A DNA stretch of 64,000 nt from the NCBI GenBank assembly GCA_917880885.1, contig OU862913.1, positions 5,704,001 to 5,768,000 of the forward strand, read 5' to 3'. The position numbers and the translations under genes were made by a program. How positions within the stretch are numbered: position 1 is the stretch's first letter; the number at the start of each line of letters is the position of its first letter. The stretch is from Limnephilus marmoratus. Lineage: Eukaryota > Arthropoda > Insecta > Trichoptera > Limnephilidae. Positions 10,891 through 21,781 of the stretch are shown piece after piece. The notes under the pieces were generated by a model. The model worked only from the letters and a program-made list of their open reading frames with translations, did not search any database and was not told where the DNA came from.

Positions 10891-11479
10891 AATGGTTCAT
10901 CAAGTAAATAAATGTTAATTAATGTTGTATGGTATGGGGGTTGCGAGATTTTTTCGATTAGTTACCCCAAAATAAATATGTGTCAAAATATGTAGTGTGC
11001 AATGCTATTTATTACCCCTCTGAGACTTGAAATTGAGAAAAAACTGACTTCTACACTATTTGCTAATCTTATTTTCTTTATTTTAACAGGTTGACTGTTC
11101 ACAAAGTTGCTCACGCGTTGACCGATGCTATCATAACTATATAATATAAGAATGTAAAAAAAAAAATGCCAAAACAATAAATAATTTATGTATAATGTTA
11201 ATTATTTGTTGTACTGATGTGTTCTTCTATGTGTATAATGTTTGTAAATGTTTTACGACACATTTATATTATGTCTGTAGTCTTGTTCTTTTCATACCTC
11301 GAGAAATAAAAGAAACTTTTTTTTATTTATTTATATATTTGTTAAATTATTTTGTGTTATTTAGTACAATTAAACAACAATATTTTTTAACCATGGCAGT
11401 AGCTGTCGTGCAAGGCTGCAGAAAACCATGTCAAAACTGCAGCAACTCACTCTTTATTTTAATAAAACAAATATAATAA
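10891..11479. other. AT-rich intergenic DNA
   Basis: No convincing gene or element was found. The short frames here are AT-rich and unsupported. Confidence 0.4.
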
Positions 11480-11697
11480 TGATCTTTTCGATATTAGTTT
11501 TTGGGGTGTTACGCCGTGTTGCGCTACCTCCTTTAGCCAACGTTCCGGACAGCGTTGCAATGTTGCAGTGATCCGGTAGATCTGCCCTGATGATGGACAC
11601 TGCAACGCTGTCCGAAACGTTGGCTAAAGAAGGAGGTAGCGCAACACGGCATAACACCCCAAAAACAAATAACGAAAATACTTTTGGCCGTGAAAAT
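11480..11697. mobile_element. Fold-back MITE (copies at 39510 and 63128)
   Basis: Long inverted arms, each starting TTTTTGGGGTGTTACGCC or its complement, enclose a short centre near 11580. Shared arm text includes GTTGCGCTACCTCC and TTTAGCCAACGTT. Copies at 39510-39578 (one arm) and 63128-63655 (two arms, interrupted) define a family. There is no coding capacity. The outer end CACGGCCAAAAGTATTTTCG is seen here on the right and at 63.13 kb on the left. Confidence 0.8.
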
Positions 11698-11879
11698 CTT
11701 AAAACGTATCATAATAATGATCGTTTATTTCAGAATGTTGTGCAAAGCAATACATTCCATATTTTGAAATAGTTCAAACATTGACAAAATAACAATGCAT
11801 TCATACATAGAATGGAACAGAAAATAAATGAAAAATATAGTATATAATAATAAATCCAAAAAAATATGCAAATATCCGT

Positions 11880-12002
11880 TCATGGGGGATATTTGACAGG
11901 CTCCCATTTCCAGAAGGGCATCTCAGGGGGGACTCCATCCAGGCAACCATGGAAGTGATGATGGTGTTCTTCGACTTGCGTAGTCTGCGCCATAAGCTTC
12001 CC
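11880..12002 (-). CDS. Possible terminal exon of an unrecognised host gene
   Basis: On the minus strand, a good acceptor (TTTGTTCCACCGCAG) precedes an open phase-0 stretch of 40 codons. It reads GKLMAQTTQVEEHHHHF, then GCLDGVPPEMPFWKW and EPVKYPP, then stop TGA (11880-11882). The base composition is richer in GC than the flanks and the protein is not low-complexity apart from four His. This suggests a small conserved C-terminus, but I do not recognise the family. It would be convergent with METTL9. A single-exon call without a known homologue remains weak. Confidence 0.4.
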   Translation of the reverse strand, partial: GKLMAQTTQVEEHHHHFHGCLDGVPPEMPFWKWEPVKYPP

Positions 12003-12055
12003 CTGCGGTGGAACAAAAGTTTATTTTAATATAAACAGTTAACTTTTCCTTTTTA

Positions 12056-12196
12056 TTATCTATCTATCTGAGTGTCTGTATCTAGAGTCGGTCTGTCACA
12101 CGGAGTATCAGAAGGCAATATGACTTCCACTGCCACGTCTTCTAGATTTACAGGTAACACCGCTTCATCTTGTGGTTTTGGTTTTGTAGAATTCAT
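12056..12196 (-). other. Small open frame of unknown status
   Basis: A 46-codon minus-strand frame begins MNSTKPKPQDEAVLPV and ends TDTQIDR. It is acidic and not low-complexity, and lies just upstream of the exon at 11880-12002. It could be an alternative last exon of the same gene or chance. No homologue is recognised. Confidence 0.2.
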
Positions 12197-12219
12197 ATAG
12201 GTATATTTTTTCACGTATC

Positions 12220-13520
12220 AGACACCTTCCCTGTCTGTTTCTTAATTCTAAATTGCCTACTTCTACTTTTATCCAGGGAAATATTGAAGGAACTACACCT
12301 TTCAGTAGCTTTTGCCTGTACAGTACATCTGAAAATAAAATTAGGCTCAAACTTCCATACTAAACTTACATGATATAAAATACGAAGCGGTCTACGTTGA
12401 AATAATAATAATTTGAATTTTTTCCTAAAACACTGAAAATTAAATTACAATCACAAGTATACAGACACGGGACGAGAAATGCAAAGCAAATTAGACTGCC
12501 AACAATAAAGAATCACCCGCCCAGAAATCTCATGCCAGACAGTTTGATAACCGTGTAATAAAATTATTGCAATACTTAATTGAAAATGTTTAATATGAAA
12601 TAAGGTATTATGTCTACGGTAATTATTATGTTAGTTTTGGTTGACTACACTTATATTTAGGTACGTTTGTCAAATAATGTCAACTGCGAAGGAAGGCAAA
12701 ATATTGTGTATAAAATTTTGTGCATTCTATGTCAAATGTTTCTTTACGTGTTCATTAAACTATACAAGTACTATCTATATTATATTGGGGATTCAATTAT
12801 AGTAAGATATTAATTGAATGAGTCATGTACTTACTGTTAAAGTTATTATTATTGAATACATAATCTGTGTCCCTGAAATGAGCTTTACAGACAACAGAAT
12901 CAGGAGTCGGTACCCATTTGGAACGCCTAATTTAATGAATCCATTTCGCTTTCAAGTCTTTCAATCTTTGGGAAACTCGTGTCCACCCCTATTTCTACAC
13001 ATTGGAACACTACAACAGGTTGACGGCATTATTATAATATTTAAAAACACTAAATTGCGTCAAACGGCCTAAAAAATGTATGGGATCTGACAGTTAAATA
13101 AAATAGTTGGACCGCTAGAACATTAGCGAACCTAGCGGCCAAAATCGTGCGAAAACGGCCCATTAATGTTATGGCGGAGACGTCAGACCAACAACCAACC
13201 AGAAAGAAGCTAGTGTTGCCCTTGTAAAATTTAACAAATGGGTTCAGAAATTACGGTGGAAGTAGAAATAAAACGTAACTAAAGAGTAGTAACTAAAAAG
13301 TAAATGACTATGTCTCATTTTCATTTTTGTGCATAAATTATTTATTTACTATGAAACTCCATAAAAAATTACTTTGTACAGAAACTACGTTTAATTAAGA
13401 CCCTAAAACTTACAAAAATTCATATATTATAACGTTATTATCGCATTTTATGAAGTATAAACACATGAAGTAGGTAGGGTGGCAATTTTATTTTGTATGA
13501 AAGGTAAAAATCGTTATTTT
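12220..13520. other. Intergenic DNA without recognised features
   Basis: Short frames here are unsupported. The GGCCGTTTTCG-type phrase near 13150 also occurs, inverted, near 9485, which hints at an old repeat. Confidence 0.4.
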
Positions 13521-13525
13521 AAAAA

Positions 13526-13561
<36 letters not shown>
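13521..13561. repeat. A run and (AT)n microsatellite
   Basis: Fourteen A at 13521-13534 are followed by about 14 AT units. Confidence 0.95.
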
Positions 13562-13564
<3 letters not shown>

Positions 13565-14966
13565 CGAATTACCACGAATGTAATGTTTATTATTTGTCAT
13601 TTTAAAGCCTAATATTTATTCTACAAAATGGTGCGTATTTTTTTGTGTGATTAATTAAAAACATGTGCAATTTTTGAACTGTTCCTAGGCACACTTTATT
13701 TTTCCAAAATGTACACTTTTTTGAGAAATACTCATATATTGCTTTTAAAATGTAAGATCGCTTGGGACGTTTTTGGTCTTATGAAAGTATAACGCGATTA
13801 CACGTTTTGGGATGTATTTATTCCTAAACAAGCAGACGGGTTTTAACTTAGACATTATTGAAAAATGATAAATACAATTTATAATCAAAAAATAATTATA
13901 AAAAGTACATTTTAAAAGTTTTATCGTCAAGCGTTTCAGCATTTTTGGATATATTATGTATAAATTAAAGCAAATTTGGAATAAAATAAAATCGATAATG
14001 AGTTATAATTTTAAAAAGCTGGTACGGAGGATAATTAATCTTTCTCATTTGAACCGCCCTGTACGATCGTAAGAACAACTTTCGATGAAATGTGGATTTT
14101 CGGCCGCTGGCTGGTTAAACGCTCTTAATGACTTTTGGGAGCACGCAACCCAAGTTTGATGGGAAGCGGGTGTGTGCTTGATGTTGTGGAGCCATTAGTA
14201 GGTTATTTTTACGTTTGTAAAAAATGCTTATGTTAGTAAATAAGATAAGATAATTTCTATAAGTATATGTTTAAGAACAGAAGCAATACAATCAGCGCAT
14301 TGACATTAGACGTATTTGAATTTTTGGAATTCACTCACTATTCAGTATTAAATTTATCACAATATTGCTGCAGCTCTCAAAAATATGAGAATTTGTTCCA
14401 TACAAAATGTATGAGGAATTTTTTTTTTTTCGTGAATTTTTCCGATATTTTAATCGCTATTCCGCTATTCGGGGTGGAGATAAATCCAACAAATCAAAAA
14501 ATAATAAAAATCGGTCCAGCTGCTCATGAGTTACAGGTAAATGGTGTAATATGATTTTGCTTTAAATATTATGATTTCTGAATATAGAAATTCTGTTTCT
14601 TCACTTCCTTTATTCCTGGTTCTGCTTTGATGGTGACTCCTTTTAGATTAGAAAGCTCCTCTATTATAATATTAGTTGTTATACTATTTGACTTTCGATA
14701 ACTTGATAATAGTACCTAATAGACGTGGGCAAAATTGAATGACCGAACTAAATGAATAAATTCAATCTTGTGACACACTCAATCTAATTCTCAATTTCAA
14801 AAGGAATTGATTCTTCATTCCTTATCTTTGGTCTTGCATCCTACGATTTTTAACGACACCATACATTTTTAATTTCCATTTATTTTACTGTTAAATTATT
14901 TCAATGAATAATGTGTTCTGTAAAGGATTTAAATATTATATTGTTTCATAGGTATTTAAATATTAT
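13562..14966. other. AT-rich non-coding DNA
   Basis: No gene was seen. The segment 14500-14545 contains AAAATCGGTCCAGCTG, a phrase typical of the terminal region of insect Helitron-like repeats, so an old fragment is likely. Confidence 0.4.
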
Positions 14967-15440
14967 TAAACGGGCCGCGCGCCGCGAAGTGGTCGATGGA
15001 CGGTATTGTGAACGACTCGCCTATTACGATTGTATTCCGCTACCGCCGCGCCGCCATTCTAAAAACACCCGAACATCATCAAAATCCATGTCCCAAAATG
15101 GCCAAAACGCGGCCGCGATTCGTCCGGGTTGCCCGAGCATCTCTTCCACGCAAGGAATTAATCATTTATCCTAATGAGAGTGTCCTGAGATTGTCCTAAG
15201 GTCCCCGCCGTCCCAGGTCCGTGTTCAATGTCCGCGTCCCAGGTATCTAGTCTGTCGAAATCGAGATTGTCCGATTCCGACAGACAGAGGAATTAAAACA
15301 AAAGTCTTTTTCACATGTGACGTCATGGTCTTTTGTAAATCTCAGACCTAGAAATGACGTCAGGCGTCATCGTCACGTCAATGTCACGATATGTCCCAAA
15401 CGCATCCCAGTCCTAGGTCCGCAGCTCGCGAGTAAATCAA
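14967..15440. promoter_or_regulatory. CpG-rich tract with two perfect CRE octamers
   Basis: A GC- and CpG-dense stretch (GGGCCGCGCGCCGCG, CTACCGCCGCGCCGCC, ACGCGGCCGCG) stands out from AT-rich DNA. It is followed by TGACGTCA at 15318-15325 and 15355-15362, 37 bp apart, with further ACGTCA half sites to about 15385. CRE octamers bind CREB/ATF factors. Whether this is a promoter is inference, since no exon is identified beside it. Confidence 0.4.
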
Positions 15441-15915
15441 GTCACTGCTAGGTAAGACACAAAACATTATTCAAAAGTTACTAATTCATTCCTCAATGCC
15501 AGCCCTTAATCCGTCCTCGCGGTTCATTTATTCCCCCGCGCGCCAAGCTTTCAATTTCATTACATAGTTACTCGAAAATTTTCGACTTTGAATCTGAACA
15601 TCAGCTAGAAAAGTGAGAAGCTAAAATGATACTAATCGGTTTTTTGGTACGTACGAAAGATATTGTACCTACCTACTTTTAGACGTAGATCTTGGGCTTG
15701 GGTCGATATAATATGTAAATTTGCAGATATTATAAGGCCAATTAGCTGTGGTTAGCTGTCATAAAATACTCATCTTAATGTTAAAATATATGTTTATATT
15801 AGATCACGCGAAATGGAACAAAATCATAAGTTTAATAAATAAAATAAAATCAATAAAATTTTAAGGGTGAAACGAAAACCTGTATAATTTTAAGATATAA
15901 TCGCTAGCAATAAAT

Positions 15916-16440
15916 ACGAAAAATTACGACACTAAAAAAAGACAAACAATATAGGATTTAGCCTGCGAGATAATGAAATAGAATAATCGGTCTCCTCTTT
16001 GTGAGGTGTTTCTTAGCCTATTGGTCTCCTCTTTGTGCGGTGCTTCGTAGCCTCCCCACTCATTGTGATTTTGAAAACCGATGAAACGAAAAAGCGACAC
16101 TAAAAAGAGTCGAACACATTAATCTATAGGATTTAGCCTGCGAGATAATGATATAGAATAATCGGTCTCCTCTTTGTGTGGTGTTCCGTAGCCTATTGGT
16201 CTCCTCTTTGTGCGGTGCTTCGTAGCCTCCCAACTCATTGTGATTTGAAAACCGATGAAATGAAAAAGCGACACTAAAAAGAGTCAAACACATAAATCTA
16301 TAGGTTTTAGCCTGCGAGATAATGAGATAGAATAATCGGTCTCCTCTTTGTGCGATGCTTGGTAGCCTATCAGTCTCCTCTTTTGCGGTACTCCGGGTAC
16401 TCCGTGACCTCCCGGTCTCGTGTGTGCTGTTAGCCTCCCC
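15916..16440. repeat. 175-bp minisatellite, about three units
   Basis: TTTAGCCTGCGAGATAATG recurs at about 15955, 16130 and 16304, a period of about 175 bp. Each unit holds a sub-repeat, GGTCTCCTCTTTGTG, twice, and the phrase CGACACTAAAAAGAGTC. The third unit is incomplete and degenerates into T-rich DNA. Confidence 0.9.
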
Positions 16441-16639
16441 ATTAATTTAATTTTCAATTTTTAATTTTTTTTTTTTAATTTTTTTTTTTTTTGACACCAT
16501 AACACGGGCTTGAGCACGAATGATGTAACCATTCAAAGCAATGAATAACAATCATGAATCACCGTGTGATTTTTCGCGGTTTTGAATATTAGTTTTTTAT
16601 ATGAATACCTCACAAGAGTCCCAGCTACTCCCGTCCGGA

Positions 16640-16860
16640 GCCAGTCAGACTACGGCATCCCCAATGCTGAAGGTAGTAGGAGGGGAAGAAAATAGAGAAG
16701 AGGAAGATGGGGAAGAACCTGGCTATTCAGATCCATTAAAAAAACAGGGCTAAAGCCATTTCAAGCAACGTTTCAATTCTGAATGGTGGTCTTACACCAG
16801 GGCGATACTGAGAGTATCTTCCACTCTGGAAAGTGCAGCAAATATAGTATACGGGTAGGA
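16640..16860. repeat. Second copy of the METTL9-intron repeat
   Basis: It shares GCCATTTCAAGCAA and GAATGGTGGTC.TACACC-type phrases with 9980-10050, directly beside the 5' target duplication of the next element. Confidence 0.5.
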
Positions 16861-17117
16861 TGGGGGTTCAGTATTAGGGTGGATCGCCATTGTATGGAAT
16901 TTTTATTTTATTTTTATAAATCAGTTTTTGCGGGGTGCGGAATAGATGCTCTAGGTACATACAATTAAGCATACAAAATATCAATTTAAAATTTTGATAA
17001 CAAGTACTGCCGCAAAGCAGTTGAATTATTTAAAATCTGGTAAAAAATTGTACCTTTGTAAAACAGTTTTGTGTCAATACGAATACATTTATTTTTACTT
17101 TTACATTTTATAATGAA

Positions 17118-17876
17118 CTAGCTAGTCCCGTTGCTATGCCGTTTAATAAAGAAATTGTTTCTCCCTGAGTGTCCTTTCCCATTCGTCCCGTTCTCCTTCC
17201 ACCTCCCCTTCTTCTCCTGCATCCTCTTCCCCTCTCGCGTTCCCACTCCGCAACATCCACGTTCCCTCTCCCCATTCCACTCCCCCCCCCGTTCTCCCGT
17301 CCCGCGAACCCCACTCTTGAGTTCCCCTCCCTCCTCACACGTCCCCTTCCCCTCCCGCCTTCCCCTTCCACCTTCCCCGCCTTCCCTCTTCCCTTTCCCG
17401 CTCCCTCGTCCCGCCAACCCTCTTCCCGCGTTCCATATATTCAATCCCAGTACATTCAGTTTTTAAACAGCCCGCGTGCTACCTTTTACAATTTTTATTC
17501 AAATTGTCATTTTTCATGTATATTAAATTTGGTACCTAACATAGGTACCTATTTAAAATATCTAAAATTCTAGATTCGATTCAAATTATTAGGGGAGTGC
17601 CTACTTTTATTAAAGACTAAATTTATTAAAGATTTTCAAAAATAGAAAACAATTAATGTTTTGCAAAATGTCATTCTCAAACACGCGAACTGTCAAACGT
17701 GCTCATGTTTTCTGAAATTATCCAATTTTCTGCGCAATTTTCTTAATTTTTCTCTCCGTAAGAACCATACTCGTACTTTAAGGAATATTCTAAAAAAAGA
17801 ATTAGCGAAATCGGTTCAGCTGCTTTCGAGATTTGCGCTTACCAACACATTTAGCGATCCATTTTTATATTATAGA
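17118..17876 (-). mobile_element. Non-autonomous Helitron
   Basis: On the minus strand it starts TCTATAATATAAAAATGG and ends GGGACTAGCTAG. It therefore has 5'-TC and 3'-CTAG (CTRR) ends and lies exactly between A (17117) and T (17877), the Helitron target. Comparison with the uninterrupted duplicate at 18400-18420 confirms the boundaries. The phrase CCGATTTCGCTAATTC near its 5' end is typical of insect Helitrons. The centre (17160-17420) is C/T-rich low-complexity sequence and encodes nothing. Confidence 0.85.
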
Positions 17877-18484
17877 TAAGAATTGCCGCGCCTTAAATAA
17901 TAATATTAAAAAAAATTGATAATATTTATTTTCCCGCAAAAATTTGACAATTTGCTGAGAATGCTGAGTTCACTTTCGCACACTATACCAAGAAACACAA
18001 CAAACATCTTTAGATCAACCGTCCACATCTCGCAGTACAGTTTCAAGTTTTACTAACGTTGATCTTCCAACTGACCAACAATACTTTGCTTCATCTACAT
18101 TCTTATTCTTATGTAATAAATCCAACAGACAGTGGACTATCTGTTGTATCCAGAACATTGGATCGATACTAGGGTGGATCGCCATTGTATGGAAATTTTT
18201 ATTTTTTATAAATCAGTTTTCGCGGGGTGCGGAATAGATGCTTTAGGCACATCCAATTAAGCATACAAAATATCAATTTAAAATTTTGATAACAAGTACT
18301 GCCCCAAAGCAGTTGAATTATTTAAAATCTGGCAAAAAATTGTCCCTTTTTAAAACGGTTTTGTGTCAATACGAATACTTTAATTTTTATTTTTACAATT
18401 CATAATGAATAAAAATTGCCGCGCCTTAAATAATAATATTAAAAAAAATTGATAATATTTGTTTTCCCGCGAAAATTTGACAAA

Positions 18485-20175
18485 TTGCTGAGTCCACTTT
18501 CACGCACTATACCAAGAAACACAACAAACATCTTTAGATCAACCGTCCATATCTCGCAGTACAGTTTCAAGTTTTACTAACGTTGATCTTCCAACTGACC
18601 AACAATACTTTGCTTCATCTACTTCTTCTTCTTCTTATGTAATAAATCCAACAGACAGTAGACTATCTGTTGTATCAAGAACATTGGATCGGTGAAGTAT
18701 TTCTGATCGGGCAGGTGCTGCCATCGTCTGCGCTACAATGCAAGATATTGGATTAGTGACAACAGATAATCTAACAAACGTGATCGATCGTAATAAGATT
18801 CGACGTGCTCGTGCCAAAACTAGGACCACACTGACTGCCATCAATCAGCCCCATTTTGATTCGTGCATTTGCATATCGTTTGACGCTCGAAAGGATAAAA
18901 CATTAATCATGGAGGATGAATGCAGAAAAGTTGTGATAGAAGAACATACCAGTATTTTGAAAGAACCTGGCTCACAATACATTGGCCACATAGACGTTAA
19001 GTTCGTTGATACTAAAATAATAGCTCACAAATTGATTGCATATTTTGTGGCAAAATCCATTGATTTAGCGTGCGTCGTAACTTTCAGATGTGACGGAACA
19101 GAAATTAATACAAGAACTAAGTCTGGCATTATTCGACTTCTTGAAGGAAAGCTCCATCGTCCACTTCAGTGGTTGGTCTGTCAGTTACAAGCTAACGAGT
19201 TAAGTTTGAGACACCTCTTCGAATACCTTGATGGAACGACAACAGGTCCTAGAAGCTTTAGCGGCCAACTAGGAAAGTTACTCAAAAACTGTGAACATCT
19301 TCCTGTGATAGAATTTCAAGCAATAGAAAGCAACTTACCGGTAATTACAAAAACCCATGATGACTTTAGCACAGACCAGCTTTATTTATTGGAAATATGC
19401 CGAGCAATCACCGAAGGACAATGTAACGAAAATTTTGCGAAAAGAAACCCGGGTAAAATCTGTCATTCGCGTTTGTTACCAACAGCCAATACTATTCTCC
19501 GACTTTAAATTTCAACCAAGAATCCGACAAAAAATCAAGTGATATTGACTGAATTTATGCTAAGAGTATACGAATGCTCCGATGTGGTTTAAAGTAAAAA
19601 CACAACCTTCGTGTGTTTACGGGGTGAGACACCTCCACAAAACCATAAAATTGTCTCGTTACCTTGCAGAGCATTTGAAAAAGGTGGTAAATCCCGTAAT
19701 TCAACGCAACAGGTATTTTGGCCACAGCGAAAATATACTTTTTAGAATGCTAAACGACGAACGAAGATAAATTAGAGAGTTGGCTCTGAGACGGATTCTA
19801 AGTATCCGAGAACGTACGTCAGGGTTCTCTCCAATAAGAGTATTTAAGCTAACTACTTTTAATTTCAACGCAGCAGACTATATTGACTTGATCTACTGGA
19901 AAAAACCATCAGAATCTCCTCTTACAAAACTGATATCTAGCAAGACAATAATTGATGCCATTGCAGACCACGAAATTATCGAATCCAACATTTTGTGTAA
20001 GTTCCGATTGATGCCCTGTCACACGCAAGCCACGGAAAGATGCATCAAAGTAGTAACGGCATCATGCTCTGCTGTTTGCGACCCTGAAACACGTGAAGGG
20101 TGGATACAAAACAAGCTAGAATCTTGTCGTATAATGCCAGTATTCAATTCGAAGAAGGGCTATAAAACACAATAA
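18485..20175 (+). pseudogene. Transposase-like protein of the TIR element, broken
   Basis: A Ser/Thr-rich N-terminal part (QETQQTSLDQPSISR) leads into SISDRAGAAIVCATMQDIG. The conserved body follows: VTFRCDGTEINTRTKSG, LHRPLQWLVCQLQANEL, LFEYLDGTTTGPRSFSG, STDQLYLLEICRAI and GKICHSRLLPTAN. It ends FGHSENILFRMLNDERR, CHTQATERCIKVVTA and EGWIQNKLESCRIMP. I recall similar uncharacterised proteins scattered through arthropod genomes but cannot name the family. Breaks are TGA 18693-18695, TAA 19506-19508, a frameshift near 19575 and TAA 19768-19770. Its position inside matched TIRs supports a transposase role; this is inference. Confidence 0.75.
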
Positions 20176-20579
20176 CTTTCATGATTTTTGACTATATTAT
20201 TTAACATTGCTTGTGATTTTTTATGTAGCAATGGTACTTTTATTGTTTCTTGATTAGTAGATAATATTACAGGTAAATAAAAAGTTTGATTTTTATATAT
20301 TTTAACCACTTTTATTGAGCAAAGATTAAACCCTTCTTTTACTAATTTCTCGCCGTTTTTTAAAAAATTGAATTGACTTGGGGCAGTACTTGCACTTAAA
20401 AAATCTTATTTCTGTCTAATGAATTTTAAAAGTATCCCCATAGAGCATTCATTCCACACCCCGCTGTTAAGAAAAAAAAATCGATCCACACTATTCAGTA
20501 TGTCTTGGTTATCCGCCGTATATATTTTAGTTTAAATGAATTAATTGTGATATAACACAAATTAATAAAATAAAATGTA

Positions 20580-20658
20580 TTTGCCCACACCGGGATTCGA
20601 TTTCGTGACCTTCGAATTGCGAGTCAAGAGCCTTATCGCTAGACCACGCCAGTCGTCA
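20580..20658 (-). mobile_element. tRNA-derived SINE head
   Basis: On the minus strand the sequence GACTGGCGTGGTCTAGCG carries a box A-like TGGTCTAGCGATAAGGC. It is followed by a box B-like AAATCGAATCCCGG and ends GTGTGGGCA. An AT-rich tail continues to about 20520. The anticodon region and acceptor pairing are poor, so it is a SINE and not a tRNA gene. Confidence 0.6.
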
Positions 20659-20865
20659 ATTTCGTCATACTTCCTAAACTAAATCATATTTTAGGAGAGA
20701 GCGAAAGTGGGGATCGGCAGAAAGAGGTTGCACAAAAGAAGGTTATCGATGTTTATTATATCAGTTAAGAGTAGTAAACACATGCATGTTAGCCAAAACT
20801 AGACTTATGTTTCATCAATTACGTTTTGCGTCTGTGTAGTAAATCGAGTATTGAAAATTCACTGA

Positions 20866-21103
20866 GGTTAGCACACCTTGGCTAACCTGGCGACTGGCCA
20901 ACTCAGAATGAAACCAAATCAAAACCACCTCAGAAAGGTCAATGAGTGATGATAAAATAAAATTGGTTAAATAGGTTAATTATGTTAGGGTTAACGGCTA
21001 TTTTAAAATTATTTTTTCATAGCTTTTAATGACCTTTCTGAGGTGGTTCTGAGTTGGTTTCATTCTGAGTTGGCAAGGAACCGGCTAACTTCTATGCTAA
21101 CCT
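20866..21103. mobile_element. Fold-back element, 238 bp
   Basis: The left arm AGGTTAGCA...CCAACTCAGAATGAAACC is repeated inverted on the right as GGTTTCATTCTGAGTTGG...TGCTAACCT. Inner arms share ACCACCTCAGAAAGGTCA with its complement. Arms are about 80 bp with small indels around a centre of about 70 bp. There is no coding capacity; it is probably a MITE. Confidence 0.75.
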
Positions 21104-21391
21104 GAAATCAAAAATTCTGTCACTTGTTTGAAGAAAAATGAAAACAACCAATCGCCAACTGTTCCTGAACGACAATGATGAATCATTATTAAATACTTTG
21201 CGGTTTTGAATGATTGTTTTGACGGTTCCAAGTTAGAATCAAGCCTTTTTAACACCCCTTTGAAATGTCATTAAAAGTTAGGAATAAAATTGGAAAATAG
21301 CCCGTAATCTATAACGTAAGTAACCCATTTAAACATTTAAGTATTAAAATATATTTTTTATCACTTATAAGTAATGACTTTTCAATAGTGT

Positions 21392-21506
21392 CCGACCGAA
21401 ACAGGACTTTCTACCGAAACCGAAACCGAAACCGAAACTGAAACCGACACCGAATCTTCGGTAGCTGTCTCAGTTTCGGCCGAAACCACAACCGAAACCG
21501 AACCTT
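21392..21506. repeat. (CCGAAA)n-type simple repeat
   Basis: Imperfect hexamer units ACCGAA run in tandem, interrupted by CTTCGGTAGC. Confidence 0.9.
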
Positions 21507-21781
21507 TTTTAGACATGTTATAAATTATTGATTACTGAAATGTGTCTTATTTTTACACTTATGCAGACAGTTAACACGTCGTCGTGTTAAATGAAATAAA
21601 AAAAAAACAATAATTGTTAAGTGATTTTAAAAAAAAAACAATAATTTTGAATAAAAAACAATAAGTGCTTTTTTTTATTTTTTTGATAATAATAATAAAT
21701 TTGGACAACTTATATAGCGCTGTTTTTGCGAAAAATTGCCTCAAGAGCGCTGTACAAATTAGCATGGATTTTACATTAGAA

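Larger units (their letters stand above)
16867..20501 (+). mobile_element. TIR DNA transposon with 8-bp TSD (hAT- or P-like), 5' end duplicated
   Basis: The element body is 16875-20493, starting TAGGGTGGATCG and ending CGATCCACACTA, with the same octamer TTCAGTAT on both flanks (16867-16874, 20494-20501). The inverted ends also share GCGGGGTG.GGAAT and ATGCTCTA about 50-75 bp in. Internally, the first ~530 bp (16875-18165, minus the Helitron) are repeated at 18170-18690, so the terminus occurs twice at the left. Only the outer copy matches the TSD, which argues for internal duplication and not two insertions. An 8-bp TSD is usual for hAT and P elements, and the encoded protein (18485-20175) is not a recognised hAT transposase. 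Confidence 0.85.

Noticed and set aside
17108..17466. Overlapping 87-134 codon frames on both strands
   Set aside because: They arise from the C/T-rich (G/A-rich) low-complexity centre of the Helitron and have no protein-like sequence.
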